Below are positions 7,502 through 16,586 of a stretch of DNA of 38,815 nt, one piece after another. Location of the stretch: the NCBI GenBank assembly GCA_026398635.1, contig JAPLSM010000433.1, positions 1 through 38,815 of the forward strand, given 5' to 3'. The translations under genes and the position numbers were made by a program. Within the stretch, counting starts at the first letter, position 1, and each line of letters starts with the position of its first letter. Source of the DNA: Spirochaetota bacterium. GTDB taxonomy: Bacteria; Spirochaetota; Spirochaetia; SZUA-6; Fen-1364. The notes beneath the pieces were generated by a model. The model searched no databases and had not been told where the DNA came from. It saw only the letters and a program-made list of their open reading frames with translations.

Positions 7502-9586
7502 GTGGCTGACGCCCGCGCCGTCGTCGGAGGCCTCTGGCGGAACCGCACCGACCTGTTCGTTGCCGTCGGCGTCATCGCGGTGGTGATGATGATGATCATC
7601 CCGCTGCCGGCCGTGCTGCTCGACGTGCTGATGACCGTCAACCTCGTGCTGTCCCTGCTCATCATCCTGATGGTGCTCTACACCCGACACGCCCTCGAGT
7701 TCTCCGTGTTCCCCACGCTGCTGCTCGTCACCACGGTGTTCGGCCTCGCCCTCAATGTGAGCTCGACACGGCTGATCCTCGCCAAGGGATCGCGGTTCGA
7801 CGGCCGGCTCATACGCGCCTTCGGCACCTTCGTGGTAGGTTCCAAGGGCCTCGAGGGATACGTCATCGGGATCATCATCTTCATCATCATCATCGCGGTG
7901 CAGTTCATCGTCATCACCAAGGGCGCCACCCGCGTGGCCGAGGTGGCCGCGAGATTCACCCTCGACGCGCTGCCCGGCAAGCAGATGGCCATCGAGGCCG
8001 AGTACAACTCGGGACTCATCACGGAGGAGGAGGCCACCCGGCGGAAGAACGACCTGCAGCGCGAGGCCGACTTCTACGGCGCGATGGACGGCGCCTCGAA
8101 GTTCATCTCGGGCAGCGTCAAGGTCGGCATCCTCATCACGGTCGTGAACATCATCGGCGGCATGGTGGTGGGCATGACCATCCACGGCGAGAGCTGGCAG
8201 ACGGCCCTCGACACCTACGTGTCACTCACGATCGGCGACGGCCTCGTCACGCAACTGCCGGCACTCCTGATTTCCACGGCAACGGGCATCATCGTTACGC
8301 GCGCGGTCTCGGACAGCTCGTTCGGCAAGGACATCACCAAGCAGTTCTCCGCGCAGTCCCGGCCCTACATCATCGCCGGCGGCTTTCTCGTGATGCTTTC
8401 CTTCCTGCCCGGCTTCCCCTGGTACGTGCTGATCCCGATGGGAGCCCTCATCGGGGCGCTCGGCTTCTCCCTGGCCCGCCGGCGCGCGGCGGAGGAAGAG
8501 AAGACGAAGGGCCGGGAGGCCGCCGACCGCGAGAAGGCGGCGCCCGCCGAGATCTCGCCGGTGGTGCCGCTCGACCCCCTGTCGCTCGAGATCGGCTACG
8601 GCCTGATCCCGCTCGTCGACAAGGAGCAGGGCGCGGAGCTGCTCGACCGCATCACCCGCATCCGGCGCGAAAGCGCTCTCGAGCTCGGCCTTGTGGTGCC
8701 CCGCATCCGCATCATCGACAACATGCGGCTGGAGCCCGCCGAGTACTCGTTCAAGATCCGGGGCGTCGAGGTCGGCCGGGGCCGCATCAAGATGGGCCAT
8801 TTCCTGGCCATCCGGCCGGGCAAGGAGGCCGGCGAACTCCCCGGCGAACCGACGAAGGACCCCGCATTCGGCCTCGCGGCGGTGTGGATCGCTGAAGCGG
8901 ACCGCGAGAAGGCGGAGCGGATGGGCTGCACGGTGGTCGACCCGCCGTCGATCATCGCTACCCACCTCACCGAGATCCTCAAGCGCCACGCCGCGGAGGT
9001 GCTCGGGCGCCAGGAGGTCCAGTCGATCCTGGACACCCTCAAGACGGACTACCCGGCCGTGATCGAGGAGGTGCGCAAAACACTGTCGACCGGCGAAATC
9101 CAGAAGGTGCTCCAGGGCCTCCTCGCCGAGCGGGTGTCCGTTCGCAACATGGTCGTCATCCTCGAGACCCTCGCCGACTACGCCGGGGTCACGAAGGACA
9201 GCGCCTTCCTGGTGGAGAAGGTGCGGCAGGCGCTCGGCCGGCAGATCTCGCTGCAATACTGCGACGAGGCGAAGACGCTGCGGGTGCTGACGATCGAGCC
9301 GGCGCTCGAGAAGCGGATCATCGACTCCCGGGTGGAGACGGGGCGGGGCGTCGCCGCGGCACTGGAGCCCGCGCTGCACCGGCGGTGGATCACCGCGCTC
9401 TCGAACGCGGTGCGCGCGGTGCAGGAGCAGGGCTACCACGAGGTGGTGCTGTGCTCCGAGGCGGCACGGCCGCTCGTGAAGGCGAGCTCGGCGCGGGAGA
9501 TCCCGCACCTGGCCGTGCTGTCGAGCCTCGAGGTGGCGGGCGACATCACCGTCGAGTCGCTCGGCGAGATCAGGGTGGAGGGGTAG
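7502..9586 (+). CDS. flhA: Flagellar export gate protein FlhA
   Basis: 694 aa; FHIPEP family sequence LPALLISTATGIIVTRAVSD, IRGVEVGRG; GTG start. Confidence 0.96.
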   Translation: MADARAVVGGLWRNRTDLFVAVGVIAVVMMMIIPLPAVLLDVLMTVNLVLSLLIILMVLYTRHALEFSVFPTLLLVTTVFGLALNVSSTRLILAKGSRFDGRLIRAFGTFVVGSKGLEGYVIGIIIFIIIIAVQFIVITKGATRVAEVAARFTLDALPGKQMAIEAEYNSGLITEEEATRRKNDLQREADFYGAMDGASKFISGSVKVGILITVVNIIGGMVVGMTIHGESWQTALDTYVSLTIGDGLVTQLPALLISTATGIIVTRAVSDSSFGKDITKQFSAQSRPYIIAGGFLVMLSFLPGFPWYVLIPMGALIGALGFSLARRRAAEEEKTKGREAADREKAAPAEISPVVPLDPLSLEIGYGLIPLVDKEQGAELLDRITRIRRESALELGLVVPRIRIIDNMRLEPAEYSFKIRGVEVGRGRIKMGHFLAIRPGKEAGELPGEPTKDPAFGLAAVWIAEADREKAERMGCTVVDPPSIIATHLTEILKRHAAEVLGRQEVQSILDTLKTDYPAVIEEVRKTLSTGEIQKVLQGLLAERVSVRNMVVILETLADYAGVTKDSAFLVEKVRQALGRQISLQYCDEAKTLRVLTIEPALEKRIIDSRVETGRGVAAALEPALHRRWITALSNAVRAVQEQGYHEVVLCSEAARPLVKASSAREIPHLAVLSSLEVAGDITVESLGEIRVEG

Positions 9587-9596
9587 CCTCAAGACC

Positions 9597-10781
9597 ATGC
9601 AGTACTTTACCGTGCAGGCGCGCAGCGACCGCGAGGCGCTCGAGAAGATGAAGGCCTCCTACGGCGAGGAGGCCCGCATCCTCACCCACCGCACCGTGCG
9701 GCTGGGAGGGGTGCGGGGCCTGTTCGGCCTCGAGGGCGTCGAGCTGACCGGCTACCTCTCGGAGGACGGCACACGGCGCCGCAAGCCGACGGATGCCGAG
9801 GAGGAGAAGAAGAAGATCCTCGAGAACGTCAGCCGCGAACAGACCCTCCAGGTGCTGCTGAAGGAGATCCAGGGCCTGCGTGAGAGCCTGCAGGCGCACG
9901 GCAGCCCCTCGGACGGCGACCGCACGCACCCCACCATCGAGCGCATCGAGGAGCTCCTGCGCGCCAACGAGTTCACGGAGGAGTTCACGGCGGGCATCCG
10001 GGAGCGCATACGGACCACCTTCCCGCTCGAGGAATTGGAGAGCTTCGGACGGGTGCAGAACGCTGTCGTGGAATGGATCGGCGAACGCATCGCCATCGAT
10101 CCCCCGCCGCCGCTCCAACCGGGGAAACCCGCGGTGGTGGTGCTCGTCGGGCCCACCGGCGTGGGCAAGACGACCACGGTCGCCAAGCTCGCGGCCGTGT
10201 ACGGTATCGGGAGCGCGCGCTCACCGGCCCGCCGGGTGCACATCCTCACCATTGACAACTACCGCATCGCCGCCAAGCAGCAGATCGAGACCTACGCGGA
10301 GATCATGCGCATTCCGGTGACGCTCGTGGAGAGCGCCGCCGACCTCGAGAAGGCGATGGCGCTCGCCCAGGAGTTGGACCTCGTGCTCGTGGACACCATC
10401 GGCCGCAGCCCGCGGGACCTCGACAAGCTGGCGGAGATGAAGCAGATCCTCGACGCCATCGCTGCGCCGATCAAGCGCACCTACCTTACGCTGAGCGCCA
10501 CCACGAAGGCGAGCGACGTCGAAGAGGTGCTGCGGCAGTACGAGCCGTTCGGCTACCGGGCGGTCGTGCTGACGAAGCTCGACGAGACCCTGCGCATCGG
10601 TGCCGTCGTCTCTTCGCTCGCCCGTAGAGCGAAGCCGGTCGCCTGGCTGTGCGACGGGCAGGGCGTGCCCCAGGACATCGCGGAGGCCACCGTGCCCCGG
10701 CTGCTGATGAACATGGAGGGGTTCCGGATCGACCGGGGAGCCGTCGAGGCGCGGCACGGCGCCCGAGGGAAGGCGGAGTAG
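9597..10781 (+). CDS. flhF: FlhF, SRP-type GTPase
   Basis: MQYFTVQARSDREALEKMKASYGEEARILTHRTV; P-loop GPTGVGKTTTVAKLAA; LVDTIGRSPRD. Confidence 0.94.
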   Translation: MQYFTVQARSDREALEKMKASYGEEARILTHRTVRLGGVRGLFGLEGVELTGYLSEDGTRRRKPTDAEEEKKKILENVSREQTLQVLLKEIQGLRESLQAHGSPSDGDRTHPTIERIEELLRANEFTEEFTAGIRERIRTTFPLEELESFGRVQNAVVEWIGERIAIDPPPPLQPGKPAVVVLVGPTGVGKTTTVAKLAAVYGIGSARSPARRVHILTIDNYRIAAKQQIETYAEIMRIPVTLVESAADLEKAMALAQELDLVLVDTIGRSPRDLDKLAEMKQILDAIAAPIKRTYLTLSATTKASDVEEVLRQYEPFGYRAVVLTKLDETLRIGAVVSSLARRAKPVAWLCDGQGVPQDIAEATVPRLLMNMEGFRIDRGAVEARHGARGKAE

Positions 10782-10784
10782 GAC

Positions 10785-11678
10785 ATGGCGGACCAGGCGG
10801 AGAAGCTGCGCGAGCTCATGAACGGGGGTCCGACACGGGAGCGGAAGCCCGCGGGGGGGAAGGCCGCCCGGCGCACCGCCACCCGGATCATCGCGGTCTC
10901 CAGCGGCAAGGGCGGGGTCGGCAAGACGAACATCGCCATCAACCTCGCGCTCGCCTACGCCCAGCTCGGCAAGCGGGTGGTCGTGATGGACGCCGACCTC
11001 GGCCTGGCCAACGTCAACGTCATGCTCGGCGTCATCCCCCGCTACAACCTCTATCACCTGATCCGCAAGCAGAAGACCCTCAGCGAGATCGTGGTGGACA
11101 CGACCTACGGCATCCAGATCATCGCCGGCGCCTCGGGGTTCTCCAAGATCGCCAACCTCTCGGAGGAGGAGCGGAAGACCTTCATCGGCGAGCTCGCCGC
11201 GCTCGCCGATGCCGACTTGATCGTGATCGACTGCGCCGCGGGAGTTTCGAGCAACGTCATCTCGTTCATCGCCGCGGCGGACGACGCGATCATCGTCACG
11301 ACGCCCGAGCCGACCGCCATCACCGACGCCTACGGGATCATCAAGATCATCGCCACGGAGATCGAGAACCTCGACATCGGCCTCAAGTTGGTCGTGAACC
11401 GGGTCCGCAGCGTGGTCGAGGGGAGGCGGGTCGCCGAGCGTGTCATCACCATCGCCGGCCAGTTCCTCAACCTCAAGGTAGACTACCTCGGGTTCGTCTA
11501 CGAGGACCCCGTCGTGCACGCCGCGGTCGCCCGCCAGAAACCGTTCCTGGTGATGGACCCCCGCTCGAAAGCCTCCGCCTGCATACGCCACCTCGTGGGC
11601 CGTCTCGAGAATTTCGATTACCGGGACGGGAAGGGGATCCCGCAGTTCCTGAGAAAGCTCTTCGGGGGCGACGCGTGA
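10785..11678 (+). CDS. flhG: FlhG/FleN (MinD-like ATPase)
   Basis: Deviant Walker [45 protein letters not shown], downstream of flhF. Confidence 0.93.
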   Translation: MADQAEKLRELMNGGPTRERKPAGGKAARRTATRIIAVSSGKGGVGKTNIAINLALAYAQLGKRVVVMDADLGLANVNVMLGVIPRYNLYHLIRKQKTLSEIVVDTTYGIQIIAGASGFSKIANLSEEERKTFIGELAALADADLIVIDCAAGVSSNVISFIAAADDAIIVTTPEPTAITDAYGIIKIIATEIENLDIGLKLVVNRVRSVVEGRRVAERVITIAGQFLNLKVDYLGFVYEDPVVHAAVARQKPFLVMDPRSKASACIRHLVGRLENFDYRDGKGIPQFLRKLFGGDA

Positions 11679-11689
11679 GGGCGGTCGAG

Positions 11690-11718
11690 TTGACGGGTCG
11701 CGCTTTTTCTCCTACGAT
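11690..11718 (+). promoter_or_regulatory. Putative sigma70-type promoter inside the motility operon (upstream of 11794/whiG)
   Basis: TTGACG - 17 bp - TACGAT in the 115-bp gap after flhG. Confidence 0.5.
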
Positions 11719-11793
11719 GATGGGCGGCGATGCGTTTGCACGTTCCAAGGGTACAGGAGGCGTTGCGCGCCGCCCCAGGGGGAGGGACAGCCG

Positions 11794-12435
11794 GTGAAGG
11801 ATGCGTTGCGCGAGTACGGCAGGACGGTCGCCATCTTCGCCGCAGCCGGCCTCGTGCTGTCGCTCCTGGTGGGCCTGCTCGCCCGAAACCCCTTCGGTGT
11901 CATGCTGATCCGCGCGGTCCTGTTTGCAGTCGCGTTCGGTGGAGTCGGCGTGGGCATGCAGTACGTCGTACGCAGATTCCTGCCCGAGCTCGCGGGCGGT
12001 GAGGCTGCCGGGCCCGAAGGCGGCGATGATGCGGCGGCGAAACCCGCGGGATCGACGATCGATATCGTCCTGCCCGAGGAGCCCCCTCCCGCGCAAGGGT
12101 CCTCCGAGGCGCGGAGCGAGACGCTGGAGGAGCTTCCGGGGACGACAGAAGCCATCGAGGCGGATGCGGTCGAGGAGCTCGACGGCGCGGAGCCCGCGCC
12201 CGCCCCCTCGCCGGCGGAGCGCACCAGGGGACCGGCCCGGATCCGGGACGGGCTCGACGCCCTGCCGGACATCGGCTCGGTGGGCACCGGTGGCGACACC
12301 ACCCGGAATGCCCCACGATTCCCGGGCGCGCGGCGGAAGCCCTCGGACGCCACGCGTGACGTGCTGGAGCGCGAGGATCCCGCGACGCTCGCCCGGGCGG
12401 TGCGCACCGTGTTGAAGAGGGAAGAGCGCCCATGA
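11794..12435 (+). CDS. Uncharacterised membrane protein between flhG and whiG/fliA
   Basis: GTG start; two hydrophobic segments ([46 protein letters not shown]) then an acidic/Pro-rich cytoplasmic tail; 3' end overlaps whiG start. Confidence 0.75.
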   Translation: MKDALREYGRTVAIFAAAGLVLSLLVGLLARNPFGVMLIRAVLFAVAFGGVGVGMQYVVRRFLPELAGGEAAGPEGGDDAAAKPAGSTIDIVLPEEPPPAQGSSEARSETLEELPGTTEAIEADAVEELDGAEPAPAPSPAERTRGPARIRDGLDALPDIGSVGTGGDTTRNAPRFPGARRKPSDATRDVLEREDPATLARAVRTVLKREERP

Positions 12436-13235
12436 AGCGGCCGGCGGCTGCGGTCAACCCCTGGGAAGGGAAGTCCGAGGAGGAGCTGTGGCGGGTCTAC
12501 CGCCGCACGCACGACCAGAAGGTCCGCGACTGGTTCGTGCGGCAGTACGCGCCGCTCGTGAAGTACGTGGCGGGCAAGATCGCCCTGGGCATGCCCCAGA
12601 ACGTGGAGTTCGACGATCTCGTGGGCTTCGGGATCTTCGGCCTGTTCGACGCGATCGACAAGTTCGACCCCGCCAAGCACGTCAAGTTCAAGACCTACGC
12701 CGTTACCCGCATCCGCGGAGCTATCTTCGACGAGCTGCGCACCATCGACTGGGTGCCGCGCTCGGTGCGCCAGAAAGCGCGCGAGGTCGAGGACGTGGTG
12801 CGGCGCCTCGAGAGCTCGCTCGGCCGCTCGGCCTCCGACGAGGAGATCGCCGGCGCGATGGCGATCGACGTCAGGGAATTCCAGCAGATAATGCTCAAGA
12901 TCAGCGGCACCGCAATGCTGTCGCTGCACGACATCTGGTACACGGGCGAGGACAACGACAAGATCTCGATCGCGGAGAGCATCGAGAGCCCCGGCAGCCT
13001 CAACCCGGACACGATCGTGGAGAAGGACGAGATCCGGCGCGTCATCGTCGAGGCCATCAAGGAGCTGCCGGACAAGGAGAAGAAGGTCCTCGTGCTGTAC
13101 TACTACGAGGACCTCACCCTCAAGGAGATCGGCGAGGTGCTGTCCGTCACCGAGAGCCGGGTGTCCCAGCTGCACACCAAGGCCATCATGCGCCTCCGGG
13201 CCAAGCTGACCAGCTTCAAGCGGGGGATCGTGTAG
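12432..13235 (+). CDS. fliA: FliA/WhiG family RNA polymerase sigma factor
   Basis: [33 protein letters not shown]...[43 protein letters not shown]; region 4 [27 protein letters not shown]. Confidence 0.95.
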   Translation: MKRPAAAVNPWEGKSEEELWRVYRRTHDQKVRDWFVRQYAPLVKYVAGKIALGMPQNVEFDDLVGFGIFGLFDAIDKFDPAKHVKFKTYAVTRIRGAIFDELRTIDWVPRSVRQKAREVEDVVRRLESSLGRSASDEEIAGAMAIDVREFQQIMLKISGTAMLSLHDIWYTGEDNDKISIAESIESPGSLNPDTIVEKDEIRRVIVEAIKELPDKEKKVLVLYYYEDLTLKEIGEVLSVTESRVSQLHTKAIMRLRAKLTSFKRGIV

Positions 13236-13239
13236 ACCG

Positions 13240-15174
13240 ATGATCGACCTCGACGGGCTGCGGGAGTACATGCGGCGCCAGTCCGAGGAGGATCGGAAGA
13301 ACCGCACCGTGCAGGTCGAGGCGTCTTCCGTCGACGAGGGCCTTCGGCAGGCGTCTATCGAGCTCAGCGTGCCCGTCGCGCTCCTCGCCTACGAAGTGCT
13401 CGCGCGCGGGACTCCCGGCACCCTCGGCATGGGCCGTCGCCCGTGGCGCCTCTCCGTCTATGTGCCCGGCCGGGAGGCGAAAGCGCCGCACGAGGAGGTC
13501 GCCGAGACCCCGGTGGCCGCGGCCGAGACCGGACCCGTCGATGTTCCCGGCGAGGTGTTCGTCCGCATCGCCGGCGACGGGGCGTTCCTCCGCGTGGTGA
13601 AGCCCCGCGGCCGGGGCCCCCGGGCGACCGAGGTCATGGCGCTCGAGCGGCTATCGCTCCGCGGCGTGTCGGGATTCGACACCTCCCTCGTCTCCCGGGT
13701 GGTGCGCCACGCCGACGGGGAGTGGGTGCGGGTGGCCGACGTGCGCTACACCCCCGCCAACGATTCGGTCGTCAGCGTGGAGGCGAGCGACGGCGAGATG
13801 AAGGCCTCGATCGTCGCGTCGGAGCCGGGCGCGGGCGGTGCGGACCCCACGTCCGATTACCTGCGGGGCGTGCTGCAGTCGCACGGGGTCGTGCACGGCA
13901 TCAAGGACGACGCGCTCGCCGAGTTCGAGGCCGCGCCCCGGTACAACCGGCCGATCGTGGTGGCCGAGGGCACCCGGGCGCACGATGGGGCCGACGCGCG
14001 GATCGTCTATCAATTCAAGCGCGACCGGGAGGGCATCTCCCTCAAGGAGAAGGACGGCCGGGTCGATTTCAAGGACATCAGCCGGATCGAGAACGTGGTG
14101 GCCGGGCAGCTGCTGGCCCGCAAGGTCCCCGCGGAGCCGGGTGAGGCCGGCATGACCATCACGGGCGCCGTCATCCCCGCGAAGCCCGGGCTGGACGCCG
14201 AGATCCAGGTCGGAAAGAACGTGCGGCTGTCGGAGGACGGCCTCACGGCCACCTCGGAGATCAACGGGCAGGTGCTCGTGCTCGCGGGCCGAATAACCGT
14301 CGAGCCGATCTACACGATCTCGGGCGACGTCAACCTCCACACGGGCAACGTGCTCTTCCTCGGCACCGTGGTGGTGCGGGGCAGCGTCGAGGATGATTTC
14401 TCTGTGAAGGCCGCCGGCAACATCGAGGTTTTCGGCAGCGTCGGCAAGTGCACCCTCGACGCCGAGGGCGACATCATCGTGCACCAGGGCATCGCGGCGA
14501 AGGGCGAGGGCAGCGTGCGCTGCGGCGGCAGCGTATATTCCAAGTTCATCCAGCACGCCCGGGTCCAGGCCGGCGAGAACGTGATCGTCACCGACGGCAT
14601 CATCCACTCCCAGGTCGACGCCAACCGCACCATCCTCTGCCAGGGCCGGCGGGCGCAGATCGTCGGGGGACGCCTGCGGGCCTCGGAGGAGATCAACTCG
14701 AAGATCCTCGGCTCCGTGGCGGGCACCGAGACGGTTCTCGAGGTCGGCTTCGACCCGAAGTCCAAAGAGCGGCTCGCCCAGCTCGAAACCGAACGGCACA
14801 CGGTCGAGAAGGCGCTCGAGGAGGTCGAGCGCAACATCCGGACCCTCGAGAACCTCCAGAAGGTGCAGCGTCAGCTCTCGGCCGAGAAGGCCCAGTACCT
14901 CGCGGAGCAGAGCGAGCAGCGCCGTGAGCTCCTCGGCCGCCTCGAGGTGGCCACGCGGGAGACCGGCGAGATCAACACCTACCTGATGTCGCTCACCGCG
15001 ATCGGCAAGATCTCCGCCTCGGAACGCGTTTTCCCGGGTGTCAGGCTCGCCATCAAGAACGCCAACCTCGCCGTGCGCACCGAGTTCAAGTTCGTCACGT
15101 TCTTCCTGCAGGGGGGCGAGGTGCGGGTGACCAAGTACGAGTCCTTCAACGAGGAACTCATGAGGAGGCGGTAG
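13240..15174 (+). CDS. fapA: DUF342/FapA-family protein
   Basis: 644 aa; FapA-type beta-helical core (GDVNLHTGNVLFLGTVVVRGSVEDDFSVKAAGNIEVFGSVGKCTLDAEGDIIVHQGI), C-terminal coiled coil. Confidence 0.85.
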   Translation: MIDLDGLREYMRRQSEEDRKNRTVQVEASSVDEGLRQASIELSVPVALLAYEVLARGTPGTLGMGRRPWRLSVYVPGREAKAPHEEVAETPVAAAETGPVDVPGEVFVRIAGDGAFLRVVKPRGRGPRATEVMALERLSLRGVSGFDTSLVSRVVRHADGEWVRVADVRYTPANDSVVSVEASDGEMKASIVASEPGAGGADPTSDYLRGVLQSHGVVHGIKDDALAEFEAAPRYNRPIVVAEGTRAHDGADARIVYQFKRDREGISLKEKDGRVDFKDISRIENVVAGQLLARKVPAEPGEAGMTITGAVIPAKPGLDAEIQVGKNVRLSEDGLTATSEINGQVLVLAGRITVEPIYTISGDVNLHTGNVLFLGTVVVRGSVEDDFSVKAAGNIEVFGSVGKCTLDAEGDIIVHQGIAAKGEGSVRCGGSVYSKFIQHARVQAGENVIVTDGIIHSQVDANRTILCQGRRAQIVGGRLRASEEINSKILGSVAGTETVLEVGFDPKSKERLAQLETERHTVEKALEEVERNIRTLENLQKVQRQLSAEKAQYLAEQSEQRRELLGRLEVATRETGEINTYLMSLTAIGKISASERVFPGVRLAIKNANLAVRTEFKFVTFFLQGGEVRVTKYESFNEELMRRR

Positions 15175-15519
15175 GTGCCGCTCCTACCCATCGACCTCCA
15201 GACCCTCTTCGGCCAGGCGCCCCAGGTAGGCCGGGAACAGAACGTCCAGAGGGGAAGCGTGCCGCAGGCGCAGGCCCTGCAGGGCGCAGAAATCGTCCGC
15301 CAGGCCGGCGTGCAGGACGCCTCGGTGAACGAGCTTCGCGAGCAGGAGGAAGGGCCCGAGCAGGCGCGCATCCGCGAGCGCCGGCGCGGCCGTCGTGAAA
15401 CGGGCGCCGGCCGGGAACGCCGCAAAAACCGCCCCCCGCAGAAGCCGCCGGAGCACCGGGACGAACGGGACATCGCGCGCGACCCGGCACTCGGCCGGCA
15501 CGTCGACATCTCGGGCTGA
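15175..15519 (+). CDS. Small charged protein of unknown function
   Basis: GTG directly abuts the fapA stop; 114 aa, C-terminal half rich in Arg/Glu; in-operon position. Confidence 0.6.
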   Translation: MPLLPIDLQTLFGQAPQVGREQNVQRGSVPQAQALQGAEIVRQAGVQDASVNELREQEEGPEQARIRERRRGRRETGAGRERRKNRPPQKPPEHRDERDIARDPALGRHVDISG

Positions 15520-15521
15520 TC

Positions 15522-16136
15522 ATGGGCTGGACCCTCGTAGCCGTCATCGCGGTCAACCTCGCCGCGCTGACCGCCTCCTGGTTCCTCCTGCGCGGCTGGC
15601 TCGCGCGGCGCCTGTCGGTCCCGCGCCAGGCCGCCGACCTCGGCGAGGAGGTCGGCCGGCTCGTGGTCGAGCTCAACCAGGCGACCGAACGCAACGTGGT
15701 CCTGCTCGAGGACCGGGTGTCGGCCCTCAACGACCTGATGGCCGCGGCCGATAAGAAAATCGGGGTGCTCCGGCGCGAGATCGAGCGGCATGAGGCTGGT
15801 ACCCGGGTGTACGGACAGCTTGCCACGCCAAGCGCCCGGGCCGCGGCCGCGGCCGCCGTGGCATCAGACGCCGGATCCGGCGCGGAACGAGCCGCGGCTG
15901 TCAGCGCGCAGGGGAGAACCGGCGCCGAAGGGAGGCCTGCCGTCACCGACGGGAGGCCAGCCGGCCCGGTCGATGGGAAACCAGCCGCACCGGACGCCCG
16001 CACGGCGATGCGGGCCGAGATCGGGCGGCTCGCCCGGGCCGGCATCGCGGCCGCAGCCATCGCTGCGCGGGTGGGCGCACCGCTCGGGGAGGTCGAACTG
16101 ATCCTCTCGCTCGAGCAGCGCGCACGGGGATCGTGA
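15522..16136 (+). CDS. Uncharacterised protein: N-terminal TM, coiled-coil region, C-terminal HTH-like segment
   Basis: MGWTLVAVIAVNLAALTASWFLLRGWL; C-term MRAEIGRLARAGIAAAAIAARVGAPLGEVELILSLEQRA resembles a helix-turn-helix. Confidence 0.7.
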   Translation: MGWTLVAVIAVNLAALTASWFLLRGWLARRLSVPRQAADLGEEVGRLVVELNQATERNVVLLEDRVSALNDLMAAADKKIGVLRREIERHEAGTRVYGQLATPSARAAAAAAVASDAGSGAERAAAVSAQGRTGAEGRPAVTDGRPAGPVDGKPAAPDARTAMRAEIGRLARAGIAAAAIAARVGAPLGEVELILSLEQRARGS

Positions 16137-16148
16137 AGGGGGGATCGG

Positions 16149-16586
16149 GTGGGCAGGCGGTTCGTGTCGTTCAGCATCGGCGGTTCCCGCTGGTGCCTCC
16201 CTGTGGCCGAGGTCGTGCAGATCGTCCGCCACGAGAACGTGCACGACCTGCCGCACGCGCAGGCTCCCGTGGTGGGAGTCATCACCCTCCATAGCGACGT
16301 GGTGCCCGTGGTCGATCTGCGCGAACGACTCGCCCCCGAGGGGCCCGCGGACGGTGCGGCCGCAGAGAAAAAGCGGCGCATCCTCGTGGTGCGGCTCGAC
16401 GGCCGGCCGTATGGCATCCTCGTGGACGAGGTGCGTGAGCTGGTCGACCTTGAGGAGGGCCGGGAAGCCGACACCCGGAAGCCGCTGCCCCCTTGCGCCG
16501 CAGGCTGCGGGTTCAGGGGCGAGGAGATGCTGCCGATCCTCGACCTCGCCCGGGCAATGGAAAGCGGCGGCGGTCGACCGACATGA
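16149..16586 (+). CDS. cheW: Chemotaxis adaptor CheW
   Basis: FVSFSIGGSRWCLPVAEVVQIVRHENVHDLPHAQAPVVGVITLHSDVVPVVDLRERL; GTG start. Confidence 0.92.
   Translation: MGRRFVSFSIGGSRWCLPVAEVVQIVRHENVHDLPHAQAPVVGVITLHSDVVPVVDLRERLAPEGPADGAAAEKKRRILVVRLDGRPYGILVDEVRELVDLEEGREADTRKPLPPCAAGCGFRGEEMLPILDLARAMESGGGRPT

Noticed and set aside
6201-9586. Non-flagellar (injectisome) type III secretion system
   Set aside because: FliP/Q/R-FlhB/FlhA lie in a full flagellar operon with motAB, fliLMY, flhFG, fliA and che genes.
11712-13307. 531-aa - strand ORF opposite whiG/fliA
   Set aside because: Mirror ORF of a well-recognised sigma factor; no domain signal.
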